Source: Bacillus sp. (in: firmicutes)
GTDB lineage: Bacteria > Bacillota > Bacilli > Bacillales > Bacillaceae
NCBI GenBank assembly: GCA_031180805.1
Contig: JAPSLL010000030.1
Location: 1-48,976 of the forward strand
Reading direction: 5' to 3'
Length of the DNA stretch: 48,976 nucleotides
Position 1 is the first letter of the stretch. The number at the start of each line of letters is the position of its first letter. A model generated the notes under the pieces. That model was not told the DNA's origin. It saw only the letters and a list, made by a program, of their open reading frames with translations, and did no database searches. The position numbers and the translations under genes are program-made. Positions 18,368 through 27,351 of the stretch are shown piece after piece.

Positions 18368-18396
18368 ATTTTATTGGAAGTAATTGGGTTTGTCAA
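18368..18396 (-). promoter_or_regulatory. Sigma-A promoter of the T-box/GNAT unit
   Basis: TTGACA (18391-18396), 17 bases, then TAAAAT (18368-18373) on the minus strand. Start of transcription is expected near 18361, just ahead of Stem I. Confidence 0.8.
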
Positions 18397-18408
18397 TGCC
18401 ATTAAACT

Positions 18409-18542
18409 TTATTTAAGGAGATTTAATTGCCAGGAAACCCCGAACCGATCATTTAGCCAACCAAACTTTATACTATAGCGATAATCACCTATTGCATAAG
18501 CTCTTGGCCACCTTCGTTTTTTATATCTTGTTGCTTTGACAT
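18409..18542 (-). pseudogene. Remnant of a VOC/PhnB-like gene (C-terminal end)
   Basis: In one frame the minus strand reads QQDIKNEGGQELMQ, and one base out of phase it continues as IGDYRYSIKFGWLNDRFGVSWQLNLLK and stop (18409-18411). This is the C-terminus of PhnB-like VOC proteins (typically EGG..LMPLGEYPFSKKFGW). One base is missing near the junction, and the N-terminal two thirds are absent. It lies immediately upstream of the T-box promoter. Confidence 0.75.
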
Positions 18543-18668
18543 CGGTCTTTTTTTAAAGTTGATTTGTTTGAGTATGAGGTTGAGTGGATGTACTAGTTTT
18601 CATTATAGAACTATAAAGAAAGATTCAAATCCTTATGTATCAACGGGTTTGTATCTTTACTATCACTT

Positions 18669-19214
18669 TCAACTATGCTGACATTCCTTCATTTTTAGCC
18701 ATTCATTCTCTAAAATACTCATTTCCCATAAACTCCAGTATTCATCACCATTTTTTCTTGAGTCTCTTAGCAATCCCTCTTTATTAAAACCAGCCTTTTC
18801 ATAGCAAGCGATGGCGGAAAGATTAAAATCAAAAACTCCAAGGCTAACTCGATGTAAGTGTAAATCATCAAAAGCAATCGATAAAATTCCCTTAATCATT
18901 TGCTGGCCGATTCCTTTTCCTCTAACATGTTTATTACCAACTAAGACTTTTCCAATTCTTGCTGATCTATTTTTTCTATCAATCTTCCCTAAAGAGATAT
19001 GACCAATAACTTTATGAGTCTCACACTCAATTACTTTATAAATGAATGTTTCTGAATCCTTACGATTTGCATTTTCAATATACCGTTCTAACTGAGAGGT
19101 CGTTAACGGAAATTCAAATGCAGGACCACCCCATTGAAGCAGAAAAGAAGGGGAATCAATCCAGCCAATAAGCTGCTCAAAATCTGAACGGTCAAAATAT
19201 TTTAACTCAATCAT
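18669..19214 (-). CDS. RimJ/RimL-type GNAT acetyltransferase
   Basis: 181 residues. Acetyl-CoA loop VGNKHVRGKGIGQQMIKGIL (about 92-111), then NLSAIACYEKAGFNKEGLLRD. CAAGGAG precedes the ATG. Substrate unknown. It resembles but is not a copy of the T-box-linked GNAT at 17440. Confidence 0.87.
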   Translation of the reverse strand: MIELKYFDRSDFEQLIGWIDSPSFLLQWGGPAFEFPLTTSQLERYIENANRKDSETFIYKVIECETHKVIGHISLGKIDRKNRSARIGKVLVGNKHVRGKGIGQQMIKGILSIAFDDLHLHRVSLGVFDFNLSAIACYEKAGFNKEGLLRDSRKNGDEYWSLWEMSILENEWLKMKECQHS

Positions 19215-19553
19215 TTAAACACTCCTTGCTGTAATGAGCTAATACCTATATGTAAAATAATAAGTGGAAACTAGCACTTTGCTAACACATATACGATTTC
19301 ATATATTATATTCTGGTAAATTACGAAATTTCCTTGTGAAAAAGTGATAGCAATTCACTTTTTCGCGGAAACAAGCTCACCTAATCCATATGACAAAAAT
19401 TGTTATCTCTCACCTATCGTTTTATCCTTTTAATTCTCACCGGTACCGCTGCTCTAAAGCAGGAGTTTATCGAAAACAGCCTAGTAAAAAAATAAACCTA
19501 ACAATCGTCCTTTAAGAAGACTTTGTTAGATTTTTTTGTTGCCTTTTAAAACA
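19215..19553. other. Intergenic region with two hairpins, one a terminator
   Basis: No gene. A 10-base-pair stem GAAAAAGTGA / TCACTTTTTC lies at 19338-19364, role unknown. A terminator at 19498-19529 (CTAACAA / TTGTTAG) is followed on minus by GTTTATTTTTTT and on plus by ATTTTTTT. It ends the leftward chromate-transporter operon. Confidence 0.65.
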
Positions 19554-20084
19554 TTACGTTATAAAAATCGCTCCATACCCCATTGCTCCTATAATAACAA
19601 GCGCAGGGTGTACCTTCAACCTTTCTAGTAGTAAAAAACTAATAACAATTAGAAAAAGTGTTTGCCAAATTCCAGTATCAATGTAGGCACTAGAAAAAAA
19701 ACTAAATGCCATGACCCCAAGTAAAACAGCAATTGTCGGCCTAATATATGTTGTCATTCTTTTTACCTTTGGAGAATCTTTATACTTATATAAAAACCCT
19801 AATAATACGATCATTAAAATTAATGATGGGGCAACTGTCGCAAATATACCTATAAACCCTCCAAAAATCCCCCCCTGTTGATAACCAATATAACCGGCCA
19901 TCTTTGTGGCGATTGGTCCTGGAAGCGCATTTCCTAATGCAAGCACCTCGCTAAATTCGTTTACACTCATCCAACCGTAACGATCCACAACCTCATTTTC
20001 AATCAATGGAATGGAAGCTGGACCTCCTCCGTATCCAAGTATTCCCGGTATAAAAAAGGCAAGGAAGATTTCCCAATAAATCAT
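19554..20084 (-). CDS. Chromate transporter subunit, second of a split pair (YwrA/YwrB type)
   Basis: 176 residues, one CHR domain with about five membrane helices. The N-terminal signature FLAFFIPGILGYGGGPASIP and the GNALPGPIATKMAGYIGYQ motif are clear. Short-chain CHR proteins work as pairs, unlike the long fused ChrA. The start overlaps the stop of the partner gene by 4 bases (ATGA), which implies translational coupling. The family exports chromate in some bacteria; the natural substrate of the B. subtilis pair is less certain. Confidence 0.9.
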   Translation of the reverse strand: MIYWEIFLAFFIPGILGYGGGPASIPLIENEVVDRYGWMSVNEFSEVLALGNALPGPIATKMAGYIGYQQGGIFGGFIGIFATVAPSLILMIVLLGFLYKYKDSPKVKRMTTYIRPTIAVLLGVMAFSFFSSAYIDTGIWQTLFLIVISFLLLERLKVHPALVIIGAMGYGAIFIT

Positions 20085-20656
20085 GAAGCATTCCCCCTTT
20101 CTACAGCACGATTTGCCTCAGGCTTTTTATCTTTTTGTAAGATGGCTGCGAGTAAAAGACCACCAATTAAAATGGCTGGATGTAACCCTATAACCTCCAT
20201 TAACAAAAAACTTACTCCTAAAAATAAAATGGATTTTAGCCATCCCAAGGATTCTTTAGATTTCGCAAAAAACTCCCATGTTAAGGTCGCAAGCATAACT
20301 CCAACTACAGGAACGACCGCAGCTGTCATCCCCTGAACCCATGGATAGTCTTTAACAGAAGAAATCGTCGTTAATAGAACAATCATTAAAATAATCGTAG
20401 GTAAAATGGTCGCCATGGTGGCATTAATAAGTCCTAAAATCCCTGCCACTCTATAGCCAATATAACCAGCCATTTTTGTTGCGATTGGACCTGGCAGTGT
20501 GTTGCCTAATGCTAACACATCTGCAAATTCATCATCATTCATCCATTTATAATGATCCACGACTTCTTTATGTACAAGAGGTATTGACGATGGTCCACCA
20601 CCATAGCCCAAAATTCCAACACGGAAAAACGCTAAAAACAATTGAAGTTGTTTCAT
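20081..20656 (-). CDS. Chromate transporter subunit, first of a split pair (YwrA/YwrB type)
   Basis: 191 residues with the same CHR signature (FLAFFRVGILGYGGGPSSIP; GNTLPGPIATKMAGYIGYR) in a predicted multi-helix membrane protein with a charged C-terminal tail. AAAGGGAG precedes the ATG. Together with the neighbour it forms the transporter. The next genes to the right are an Lrp-type regulator and a GGT-like enzyme, so the order matches ywrA-ywrB-ywrC-ywrD of B. subtilis. Confidence 0.9.
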   Translation of the reverse strand: MKQLQLFLAFFRVGILGYGGGPSSIPLVHKEVVDHYKWMNDDEFADVLALGNTLPGPIATKMAGYIGYRVAGILGLINATMATILPTIILMIVLLTTISSVKDYPWVQGMTAAVVPVVGVMLATLTWEFFAKSKESLGWLKSILFLGVSFLLMEVIGLHPAILIGGLLLAAILQKDKKPEANRAVERGNAS

Positions 20657-20933
20657 ATAATCTCCCTTTACAAATTATTTTTCTTGTTACATCTTTTAGA
20701 AATTTACATGCGTGGACTCTTGCGAATCATGACTTATCTTCCCTAAAATAGTATTTATTCTTTTTAATTCCCCTACTATAAACTTTATGATAAAAAATAT
20801 ATAATATGCCGCTTTTGCATCCCTTTGTTAATAAATAAATAAACAAAACCTAACAAACGGAACCACATTCTACTCATTTCCAATTATAGTGTAAATATTT
20901 AGTTTTTTCTATAAATTCCAAAATATATTTCTT

Positions 20934-21011
20934 AAAAAAAGAGGTTAAACTCAGTCACCCCCTTTCTCAAATGAATCATAGATAAAAAGGGGCATAATGA
21001 GTATTAACCTC
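20934..21011 (-). terminator. Long-stem terminator after the Lrp-type gene
   Basis: On the minus strand GAGGTTAA (complement of 21004-21011) and TTAACCTC (complement of 20941-20948) close a long interrupted stem with inner CTCA/TGAG and CCCCTTT/AAAGGGG pairs, then TTTTTTT at 20940-20934. The rest of the gap down to 20657 shows no gene; it should hold the promoter of the chromate pair. Confidence 0.75.
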
Positions 21012-21025
21012 TACGAATAGCCATT

Positions 21026-21475
21026 CTATAATTTCAAACCGCTACGACTTTTAAAGCGTCTAAGCAAAATATGGCTCTCTACTCTTGTAATTCCTTCAAG
21101 TGCATATAACTCGTTATTAATGAACTTTTCTAACGCACTAAAGTCTTCAACGAGTACATGCATATGAAGTGTACTTGGACCAGTCATTTGATAACAGCTT
21201 GATACACAAGGATTATCCGCTAACTTTTCCGCTACCGCTACTAAGGAACTAGGCTCACAATCCACTTCAAAAAAGGCTGAAACATTCTTCCCCATTTTCT
21301 CAGAATTAATCACTACACTAAATTTTTCAATAACCTCATTTTTTATTAATTGATTTACACGTTCACGAACAGATACTCTAGATAAATCCAGCTCTTTACC
21401 TATATCAGAATAAGACATTCTTCCATTAACAGTTAGTAACTCAAGTATTCTCCTATCAATGTTATCGATCTTCAT
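21026..21475 (-). CDS. Lrp/AsnC-family regulator (YwrC-like)
   Basis: 149 residues. N-terminal helix-turn-helix (MKIDNIDRRILELLTVNGRMSYSDIGKELDLSRVSVRERVNQL) and a C-terminal RAM-type effector domain. The frame runs further upstream, but the ATG at 21475 with AAAGGATG gives the standard family start. It is the last gene of a leftward run of YfcC carrier, MFS carrier and GGT-like enzyme, so it may sense a substrate or product of that enzyme. Confidence 0.9.
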   Translation of the reverse strand: MKIDNIDRRILELLTVNGRMSYSDIGKELDLSRVSVRERVNQLIKNEVIEKFSVVINSEKMGKNVSAFFEVDCEPSSLVAVAEKLADNPCVSSCYQMTGPSTLHMHVLVEDFSALEKFINNELYALEGITRVESHILLRRFKSRSGLKL

Positions 21476-21595
21476 ATTATACCCATCCTTTAGCATCATA
21501 TAGTATGAGTATAATATTAACAGACATCTGATGAAAGCCTTTAAGGTGAAAGAAAGCAATCCTAAAATCAATCAACAAGCTTTAGAGCAGTTGCC

Positions 21596-23176
21596 TTATC
21601 TCCCAATCGCAGCACCGTCACTTCTCGGGTCAACACCGCCATGCAAAAAGCCTTGATCATCTATAACAATGGCATTTGCATGTCCCATAATCCCATCAAA
21701 TTGTTCTACCCTTTTAACGAGATGACCAGCTGCCATTAATTGCTCAATAACCGCTAATGAAACGCGGCCTTCAATCTTGAGCTCTTGACTAGCTTCTCCC
21801 CAGGTTCTGCCCCAAACGAATCGGGGTTCACTAATTGCTTGTTGTGGATCCATGCCATAATCGATCATTCTTGTAATCATAATAGTTTGTGTTTGCGGCT
21901 GTCCCTCACCACCTTGGGTACCATAGAGAATGCGAGGTCGTCCATCTTTAATCGCCATCGCAGGCATTAATGTATGGAAGGTTCTTTTTCTTGGCTCTAA
22001 ACGATTGATATGTGAAGAATCAAGAGAAAAGAATGAACCCCTGTTCTGCATGATAATTCCAGTATCCCCTGCAACTACTCCAGAGCCGAATTCAAAGTAA
22101 AGACTTTGAATAAAGGATACGGCGTTCCCTTCCTCATCTACAACTGCAGCATGAGCGGTATCACTTCCAATCGATTGAGTTTGAACATCGTTCGCTCGAT
22201 CAAGTTGAATGGAGCTCGCCATCTCTTGTGCATAGGATTTACTTAGCAATTTATCTAATGGAATGGATTGAAAATCTGGATCAGTTAAATAGCGATTTCG
22301 ATCTTGAAAACATCTTTTTAATGTTTCTACTAATAAATGATAATATTCAAATGAACCTTCTGAGATTGAACGTAAATCATAGTTTTCCAGAATATTAAGG
22401 GCCATTAGCCCTGTAAAGCCTTGAGAATTAGGGGGTACTTGGTACATTTGATAGCCTCGGTAAGTGGTTGTAATTGGATCAGTCCATCTTCCTTTATGGT
22501 CAGCAAAATCTGCCTCATTGAGCAAACCGCCTTTTTCCTTTAAACGTTGGATGATTCGTTTCCCTAACTCGCCTTTATAAAAGCTATCTCTGCCATATTT
22601 AGCAATTTCCTTTAATGTATCGGCTAGATTTCCTTGAATAAATCTCTCATTTATCTTTGGCACCTTCCCATCCGGAAGAAAAATAGCTGCTGCATCATCA
22701 TCTCTTTGTAGCATCTTAAAATTTTTCACCGTATTGTCCTGCTGATCCTTTGAAAAAGGATAGCCGTCTTTCGCATACTCAATAGCCGGTTCCAGTACAT
22801 CCCCTAATGATAATTTTCCATATTCCTTCAGGATTGCGTCCCAGCTATCAACCATTCCTGGTACGGTTATGACACTTTCAATCCCACGGGTCGGAATAGA
22901 GGTTTTCCCTTTGTATACATCACGTGTTACGCTAGAGCCTGATCTGCCGCTTCCATTATAAGCACGGATCATTTTATGCTTAGCATTATATGTCAGCCAA
23001 AAGGAATCACCTCCAAGTCCAGTCATATGTGGGTATACTACTGCAAGGCAAGCACTGACCCCTACAGCTGCATCAAAAGCATTTCCCCCTTTTTGAAGAA
23101 TCGTATTTCCAGCCTGTGATGCAAGATAATGAGGACTTACGACCATTGTCTTGTTTGCTACAATCGCTTTATTCAT
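21596..23176 (-). CDS. Gamma-glutamyltransferase-family enzyme, cytoplasmic (YwrD-like)
   Basis: 526 residues. The N-terminal nucleophile Thr340 lies in GSDTAHAAVVD, where the proenzyme is expected to cleave itself. GGNAFDAAVG, GLGGDSFW and GTQGGEGQPQTQ are family stretches. No signal peptide is present, so it is probably cytoplasmic like YwrD. It would cleave gamma-glutamyl peptides or related compounds brought in by the two carriers upstream. Its ATG overlaps the stop of the MFS gene (ATGA), so the two are coupled. Confidence 0.92.
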   Translation of the reverse strand: MNKAIVANKTMVVSPHYLASQAGNTILQKGGNAFDAAVGVSACLAVVYPHMTGLGGDSFWLTYNAKHKMIRAYNGSGRSGSSVTRDVYKGKTSIPTRGIESVITVPGMVDSWDAILKEYGKLSLGDVLEPAIEYAKDGYPFSKDQQDNTVKNFKMLQRDDDAAAIFLPDGKVPKINERFIQGNLADTLKEIAKYGRDSFYKGELGKRIIQRLKEKGGLLNEADFADHKGRWTDPITTTYRGYQMYQVPPNSQGFTGLMALNILENYDLRSISEGSFEYYHLLVETLKRCFQDRNRYLTDPDFQSIPLDKLLSKSYAQEMASSIQLDRANDVQTQSIGSDTAHAAVVDEEGNAVSFIQSLYFEFGSGVVAGDTGIIMQNRGSFFSLDSSHINRLEPRKRTFHTLMPAMAIKDGRPRILYGTQGGEGQPQTQTIMITRMIDYGMDPQQAISEPRFVWGRTWGEASQELKIEGRVSLAVIEQLMAAGHLVKRVEQFDGIMGHANAIVIDDQGFLHGGVDPRSDGAAIGR

Positions 23177-24420
23177 CCTATTTTTCCCTCCCCAGCTACA
23201 TTTCCTATCATGACAGTTGAAGAGGAATCAATCGTTGGTTTAATTCGCTTATCGGTAAAAATAAACAGTATACCTCCGATAATTAAAAGAACTCCTGATA
23301 AATAAAAGCCAAATTCAAGGCTGCCAGTTTGATCTGCAAAATATCCTGTAATATAAGGAGCAAAAATGGAAGACAACATACCGCTAAAGTTAAAAAATCC
23401 ATAAACTCTCGAATACATAGATGAAGGAGTAATATCAGCCATATATGAAATTAAAACCGGATCAAGCGCTAATTTTCCAAGTAATCCATAAAGGACTAAA
23501 CCTATAAGAAGCAAGGAATAGTTTTCAATATAAGGAATGGCAAATTGACATAATGCCCCCGCAAGCGCTAATGAAATAATTAACGGCTTTTTACTTTTTA
23601 TTTTGTCTGATAAAAACCCAAATAAGATGGCCCCAGGAATTGAAGCCCAAGGCACTAAAGATGCAATGATACCAGTTTGTGATGCATCGACACCTCGAGC
23701 GGTTTGTAAATAGTAAGGAAGCCACGTTAGCATTCCAAAGAATCCATATAAAGAACAAAAGATTAATAGATAAACAAGAAGGTGATTTTTTGTAAATAAT
23801 AGCTTCATATTGCCCTTTTCTTGGATTGCCTTCTCTTGCCTATGCTTTTTATGGTGATTATCTTTTACAAATATTCCGATTAAAATCGCCACAATTATTG
23901 TCGGAACAGCAAATACATAAAAAGGAAATTGCCACCCTTTATTTAAGGTATATGTAAAATAACTAGATGCAATAAATCCGAGTGAGATTCCAAACGCCAT
24001 CCCGCTATTGATCAGAGCTGATACGAGACCTCTGTATTTTTTAGGTGTTATGCTCGACGAAATTCCATATTGGGAACCATAATATGTTCCTTCACCTAAG
24101 CCAGTTAAAGCTCTCATTAATAAAAAAATACCAAAGCTTGCGGCTAGCCCGCTCAAATAGGTTGCAACACCAAATAACACATACCCAGCAACTAACACCT
24201 TTACCCTTCCAAACTTATCAGCTAAAAACCCTGTAGGTATTTGCATAAGGGCATAAGCAGCAAAAAACACTGTTGACATTAAACCTAACTGAGCATTATC
24301 AAGTCCCCATTCTTCCCCAATGCTACCCATAACTGGTGAAAGGATGTTACGGTCAGCATACATAAATACCCAACCTAAAAAAAACAAAAAAATAACAAAA
24401 GCTGGATGTGTCTTTTTCAT
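23173..24420 (-). CDS. MFS transporter
   Basis: 415 residues with about 12 membrane helices. MFS signature between helices 2 and 3 (GFLADKFGRVKV), and a matching GFLSDKIKSKKP in the second half. AGGAGG precedes the ATG. It overlaps the GGT-like gene by 4 bases; a peptide or amino-acid-derivative substrate is an inference from that link. Confidence 0.9.
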   Translation of the reverse strand: MKKTHPAFVIFLFFLGWVFMYADRNILSPVMGSIGEEWGLDNAQLGLMSTVFFAAYALMQIPTGFLADKFGRVKVLVAGYVLFGVATYLSGLAASFGIFLLMRALTGLGEGTYYGSQYGISSSITPKKYRGLVSALINSGMAFGISLGFIASSYFTYTLNKGWQFPFYVFAVPTIIVAILIGIFVKDNHHKKHRQEKAIQEKGNMKLLFTKNHLLVYLLIFCSLYGFFGMLTWLPYYLQTARGVDASQTGIIASLVPWASIPGAILFGFLSDKIKSKKPLIISLALAGALCQFAIPYIENYSLLLIGLVLYGLLGKLALDPVLISYMADITPSSMYSRVYGFFNFSGMLSSIFAPYITGYFADQTGSLEFGFYLSGVLLIIGGILFIFTDKRIKPTIDSSSTVMIGNVAGEGKIG

Positions 24421-24545
24421 TAGAAATTCCTCCTTCTATTTCCTGAATGTTGTGATTATTATAACAACACTCTTATAAATAAAAGGGGTTCTTGTCATAT
24501 ATTCTCACACGGTTTTTAAACAATTCGAAATAAATCACTTTCTTT

Positions 24546-24595
24546 TAGTTTCGTTTCGAAGTGTTTTGACGTTTTTTATTCCCAAAACGAAACTA
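24546..24595. repeat. Inverted repeat between the two carrier genes
   Basis: TAGTTTCGTTT and AAACGAAACTA are exact complements over a 28-base centre. No T run follows, so it is not a standard terminator. It may be an operator or RNA structure upstream of the MFS gene. A second repeat, TTAAATAC / GTATTTAA, lies close by near 24601-24627. Confidence 0.5.
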
Positions 24596-24670
24596 CGTAG
24601 TTTAAATACCGCAAATGCAGTATTTAAGGATGTTAGATCTCATGTACGACTATCTATTCTTCAGCTATAT

Positions 24671-26119
24671 TTAACCGTTCCACTGAATCATTTGCGCAAT
24701 GATTAAAAATATAATGGCAAGCACTAGCCAGATGAAAAACAATGGCATGTAGAAGCGAACCCATTTTTGCCAAGGTACACCAGCGATAGTCAAAGTCGCC
24801 AAAAAGTATCCCGAGGTTGGAAACAAAATATTTCCAAGACCATCACCAAATTGATATGCTAAAACAGCTGTTTGCCTTGTTACACCAATCAGGTCTGAAA
24901 GCGGCGCTAAAATCGGCATCGTTACTAACGCTTGCCCGCTGCCAGATGGGACTAGAAAGCTAAATAGCATTTGGACAAAGAACATGCCAATTGCACTAAA
25001 TACTGCTGGAAATTCACCGACAATTGCCCCCAAGCTATTAACGACCGTATCCATCACTTGGCCGTCCTCTAATACAACTGCAACCGCTCTGGCTACTCCA
25101 ATGATAATGGCTCCGACCAACACCTCACGGAAACCCTCATTAAATCCTTCACAAATGGCTGTTAGATTTAAACCAGAAATCATCCCAACGACGATTCCCA
25201 TCAGAATGAACAATCCTGCCATCTCTAACATGAACCACCCTTTTGCTAATACTCCATAAACTAACAAAACAAAAAACCCAAAAAGTACAAGGAATGCAAG
25301 CTTTTGACGCATTGTTACAATTGGCTTATTTACTTTAGATTGATTTAAATAAATCATTCTCTTACTTTCATCCTCTTCATATACATAGCTAGACATTGGA
25401 TTTCTTTTTACCCTTTGAGCATAACGGACAATATAAAACACTCCGACCAATACAAACACAATGAAAGCGACGAATCTCATCTCTATTCCCGAAAACACGG
25501 GAAGACCAGAAATCTTTTGCCCCAATCCTGTATTAATTGGATTCAGAAACCCCGTCATAAAACCTGCTGTAGTAGCAACTAAAGCTACCGCAGCTGCAAC
25601 CATCGAATCATAGCCCATAGCGATCATAATCGGTAAGATAACAGGAACATACACTAGACTTAATTCCTGTGTACCAATCAAGCTGCAGACAGTCGCAAAT
25701 ACAACCATTAGCACTGGAATTAGCGTAATACTTCGAGTTGAAAACTTTCTCGTTAGTTTACTAACTCCTATTTCAATAAGCCCTGTATTACGAATTACCG
25801 CAAAGATACCGCCAATAATAAATGTAAAAAACACAACCTCGCTAGCAGCAACCAAGCCTCTTGGTATAGCTGTCATAAATTCTGTTAATCCAACAGGTGA
25901 CCGTTCAACCAGTTGAAATGAACTAGGATCAATTGTTGTCCTCCCCTCAGGACCTGGAATTCTTTCATACACCCCAGCAGGAACGAAATAAGTAGCAATA
26001 GCTGCAAGAGTAATAAAGAAAAATAAAAGAACGTAAATATGTGGCAGTGTGAATCTCTTTTTAACTTTATATAGTTCCGGTGAATTAGCAGCCTTTTCTG
26101 CTGTTTTCTCTAACCTCAT
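24671..26119 (-). CDS. YfcC-family membrane carrier
   Basis: 482 residues with about 12 hydrophobic segments and a short basic N-terminus. It belongs to the YfcC/DcuC-like carriers, with family stretches such as FLNPINTGLGQKISGLP and SFLVPSGSGQALVTMPILAPLSDLIGV. Substrates in the family are dicarboxylates, basic amino acids or peptides; none can be assigned here. GGGAGGAG precedes the ATG. It heads the leftward cluster YfcC-MFS-GGT-Lrp. Confidence 0.88.
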   Translation of the reverse strand: MRLEKTAEKAANSPELYKVKKRFTLPHIYVLLFFFITLAAIATYFVPAGVYERIPGPEGRTTIDPSSFQLVERSPVGLTEFMTAIPRGLVAASEVVFFTFIIGGIFAVIRNTGLIEIGVSKLTRKFSTRSITLIPVLMVVFATVCSLIGTQELSLVYVPVILPIMIAMGYDSMVAAAVALVATTAGFMTGFLNPINTGLGQKISGLPVFSGIEMRFVAFIVFVLVGVFYIVRYAQRVKRNPMSSYVYEEDESKRMIYLNQSKVNKPIVTMRQKLAFLVLFGFFVLLVYGVLAKGWFMLEMAGLFILMGIVVGMISGLNLTAICEGFNEGFREVLVGAIIIGVARAVAVVLEDGQVMDTVVNSLGAIVGEFPAVFSAIGMFFVQMLFSFLVPSGSGQALVTMPILAPLSDLIGVTRQTAVLAYQFGDGLGNILFPTSGYFLATLTIAGVPWQKWVRFYMPLFFIWLVLAIIFLIIAQMIQWNG

Positions 26120-26160
26120 TTTTACTCCTCCCTTTCAAATTTGTAATATTAAATTACACG

Positions 26161-26201
26161 TAATGTTAAAAGATATAACATTAATTTTATGACTATTTTA
26201 A
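26161..26201 (-). promoter_or_regulatory. Possible promoter and operator of the YfcC gene
   Basis: On minus, TTAAAA (26196-26201), 17 bases, then TTATAT (26173-26178). The -10 box lies inside a perfect inverted repeat TAATGTTA-N7-TAACATTA (26161-26183), a candidate operator, possibly for the Lrp-type regulator of the same cluster. The rest of the gap to 26681 holds no convincing gene. Confidence 0.5.
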
Positions 26202-26681
26202 CCGATCGATATTTATGTTTCATTAGAGGAATTGTGAAATTTGGCACATTTTCTTGTACTATATAGCCAAAGAGGAAGTAATATGAGAGCTAAACATAGT
26301 GATTATCTTGGAATTTATAAAACAAAACACGATATTTTCATATTACAATTCCTATAAAAAATAAATGAATGTAATAAAACATCACATACGAAGAGGAAAG
26401 AGGATTTCTATTTTATATGAGGAGATATTAATCTTAAACATAGTTTCAAGTACCGAGGTTTGTATCAAGTTCCACAAATATTTTTTCATAGTAGCATTTT
26501 GAGCTATTTTTTCTTTTTTACGTTTTAAAATAGGGAGATTTTTATCTAATTTATCATTTTCACTTATTAAATCAAAAGGAAAGCGCAAAAAAACAGCCTT
26601 ACGCACTTATATATATAATAGGGGCTTATGTGGTTATACGCTCAACTTATATAGCTACTACCCGAGGAAAGGAGAAATCAA

Positions 26682-27296
26682 TTGAATACGGATCAAGCAT
26701 TTACCCTATTAAAGGAAGCGGGGATAACAGATAATATTGAAACCTTTAAGCAATGGCTCCGTGAAGGCAAAATAAAAGCAACTGGATTCACCGTAGATGA
26801 TAAGGCGTTAATGCGTTTTATGAAGACGCAAACGAAGCTTGATAAGGATCATATCATTCAACAATTAAAACTAAGAATAAAAGCAAAAGATGCGGAAATA
26901 AAAGGGTTAGAAGAACTGCATGCTGCTCAGTCAAGTGTACTCATCCAACAAAGAGATAAGCATTATAATGAAATAGGCTTATTGCAAATCGAAAGAAATC
27001 ATTTAAAAAAGGAAACGATCAATTTATTAAAAGAAAATATTGAATTACGAGATGAGTTGATTGCATTAAAGGAAAAGTTCAATAAAGAGGAATCGAATAT
27101 GGATAGACCGGCTTCCTTCTCTTCAAGTGATATACGTCAAAAATTAGGTCTTACAAAATTAGCAAGTGATAAGGATGTCATCGCTGCATATAAGGAATTA
27201 TTAAAAAAAGCTCACCCAGACCATGGTGGCAACGAAAAGCTATTTCATTATATTAAAACTGATTTCGATCAATTTAAAAGCAATTTGAAAGATTGA
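26682..27296 (+). CDS. HTH / coiled-coil / J-domain protein
   Basis: 204 residues starting with TTG (26682) after AAAGGAGAAATC. The N-terminus (about 1-45) looks like a MerR/excisionase-type helix-turn-helix (FKQWLREGKIKATGF). A long coiled coil covers about 54-135. The C-terminus (about 146-204) resembles the core of a DnaJ domain, with the HPD motif at 178-180 in KKAHPDHGGNEK. The J domain would stimulate an Hsp70 such as DnaK; the HTH suggests DNA binding. The function is unknown. It stands alone between AT-rich gaps. Confidence 0.75.
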   Translation: MNTDQAFTLLKEAGITDNIETFKQWLREGKIKATGFTVDDKALMRFMKTQTKLDKDHIIQQLKLRIKAKDAEIKGLEELHAAQSSVLIQQRDKHYNEIGLLQIERNHLKKETINLLKENIELRDELIALKEKFNKEESNMDRPASFSSSDIRQKLGLTKLASDKDVIAAYKELLKKAHPDHGGNEKLFHYIKTDFDQFKSNLKD

Positions 27297-27351
27297 GATG
27301 TTTGTAAGTAACATAATAGGCCTGTCTCTATTAAGAGGCAGATATTATATC

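Noticed and set aside
26382-26606. Leftward open frame of 74 codons
   Set aside because: Starts with GTG without a ribosome binding site, AT-driven Lys/Ile/Asn composition, no recognisable motif.
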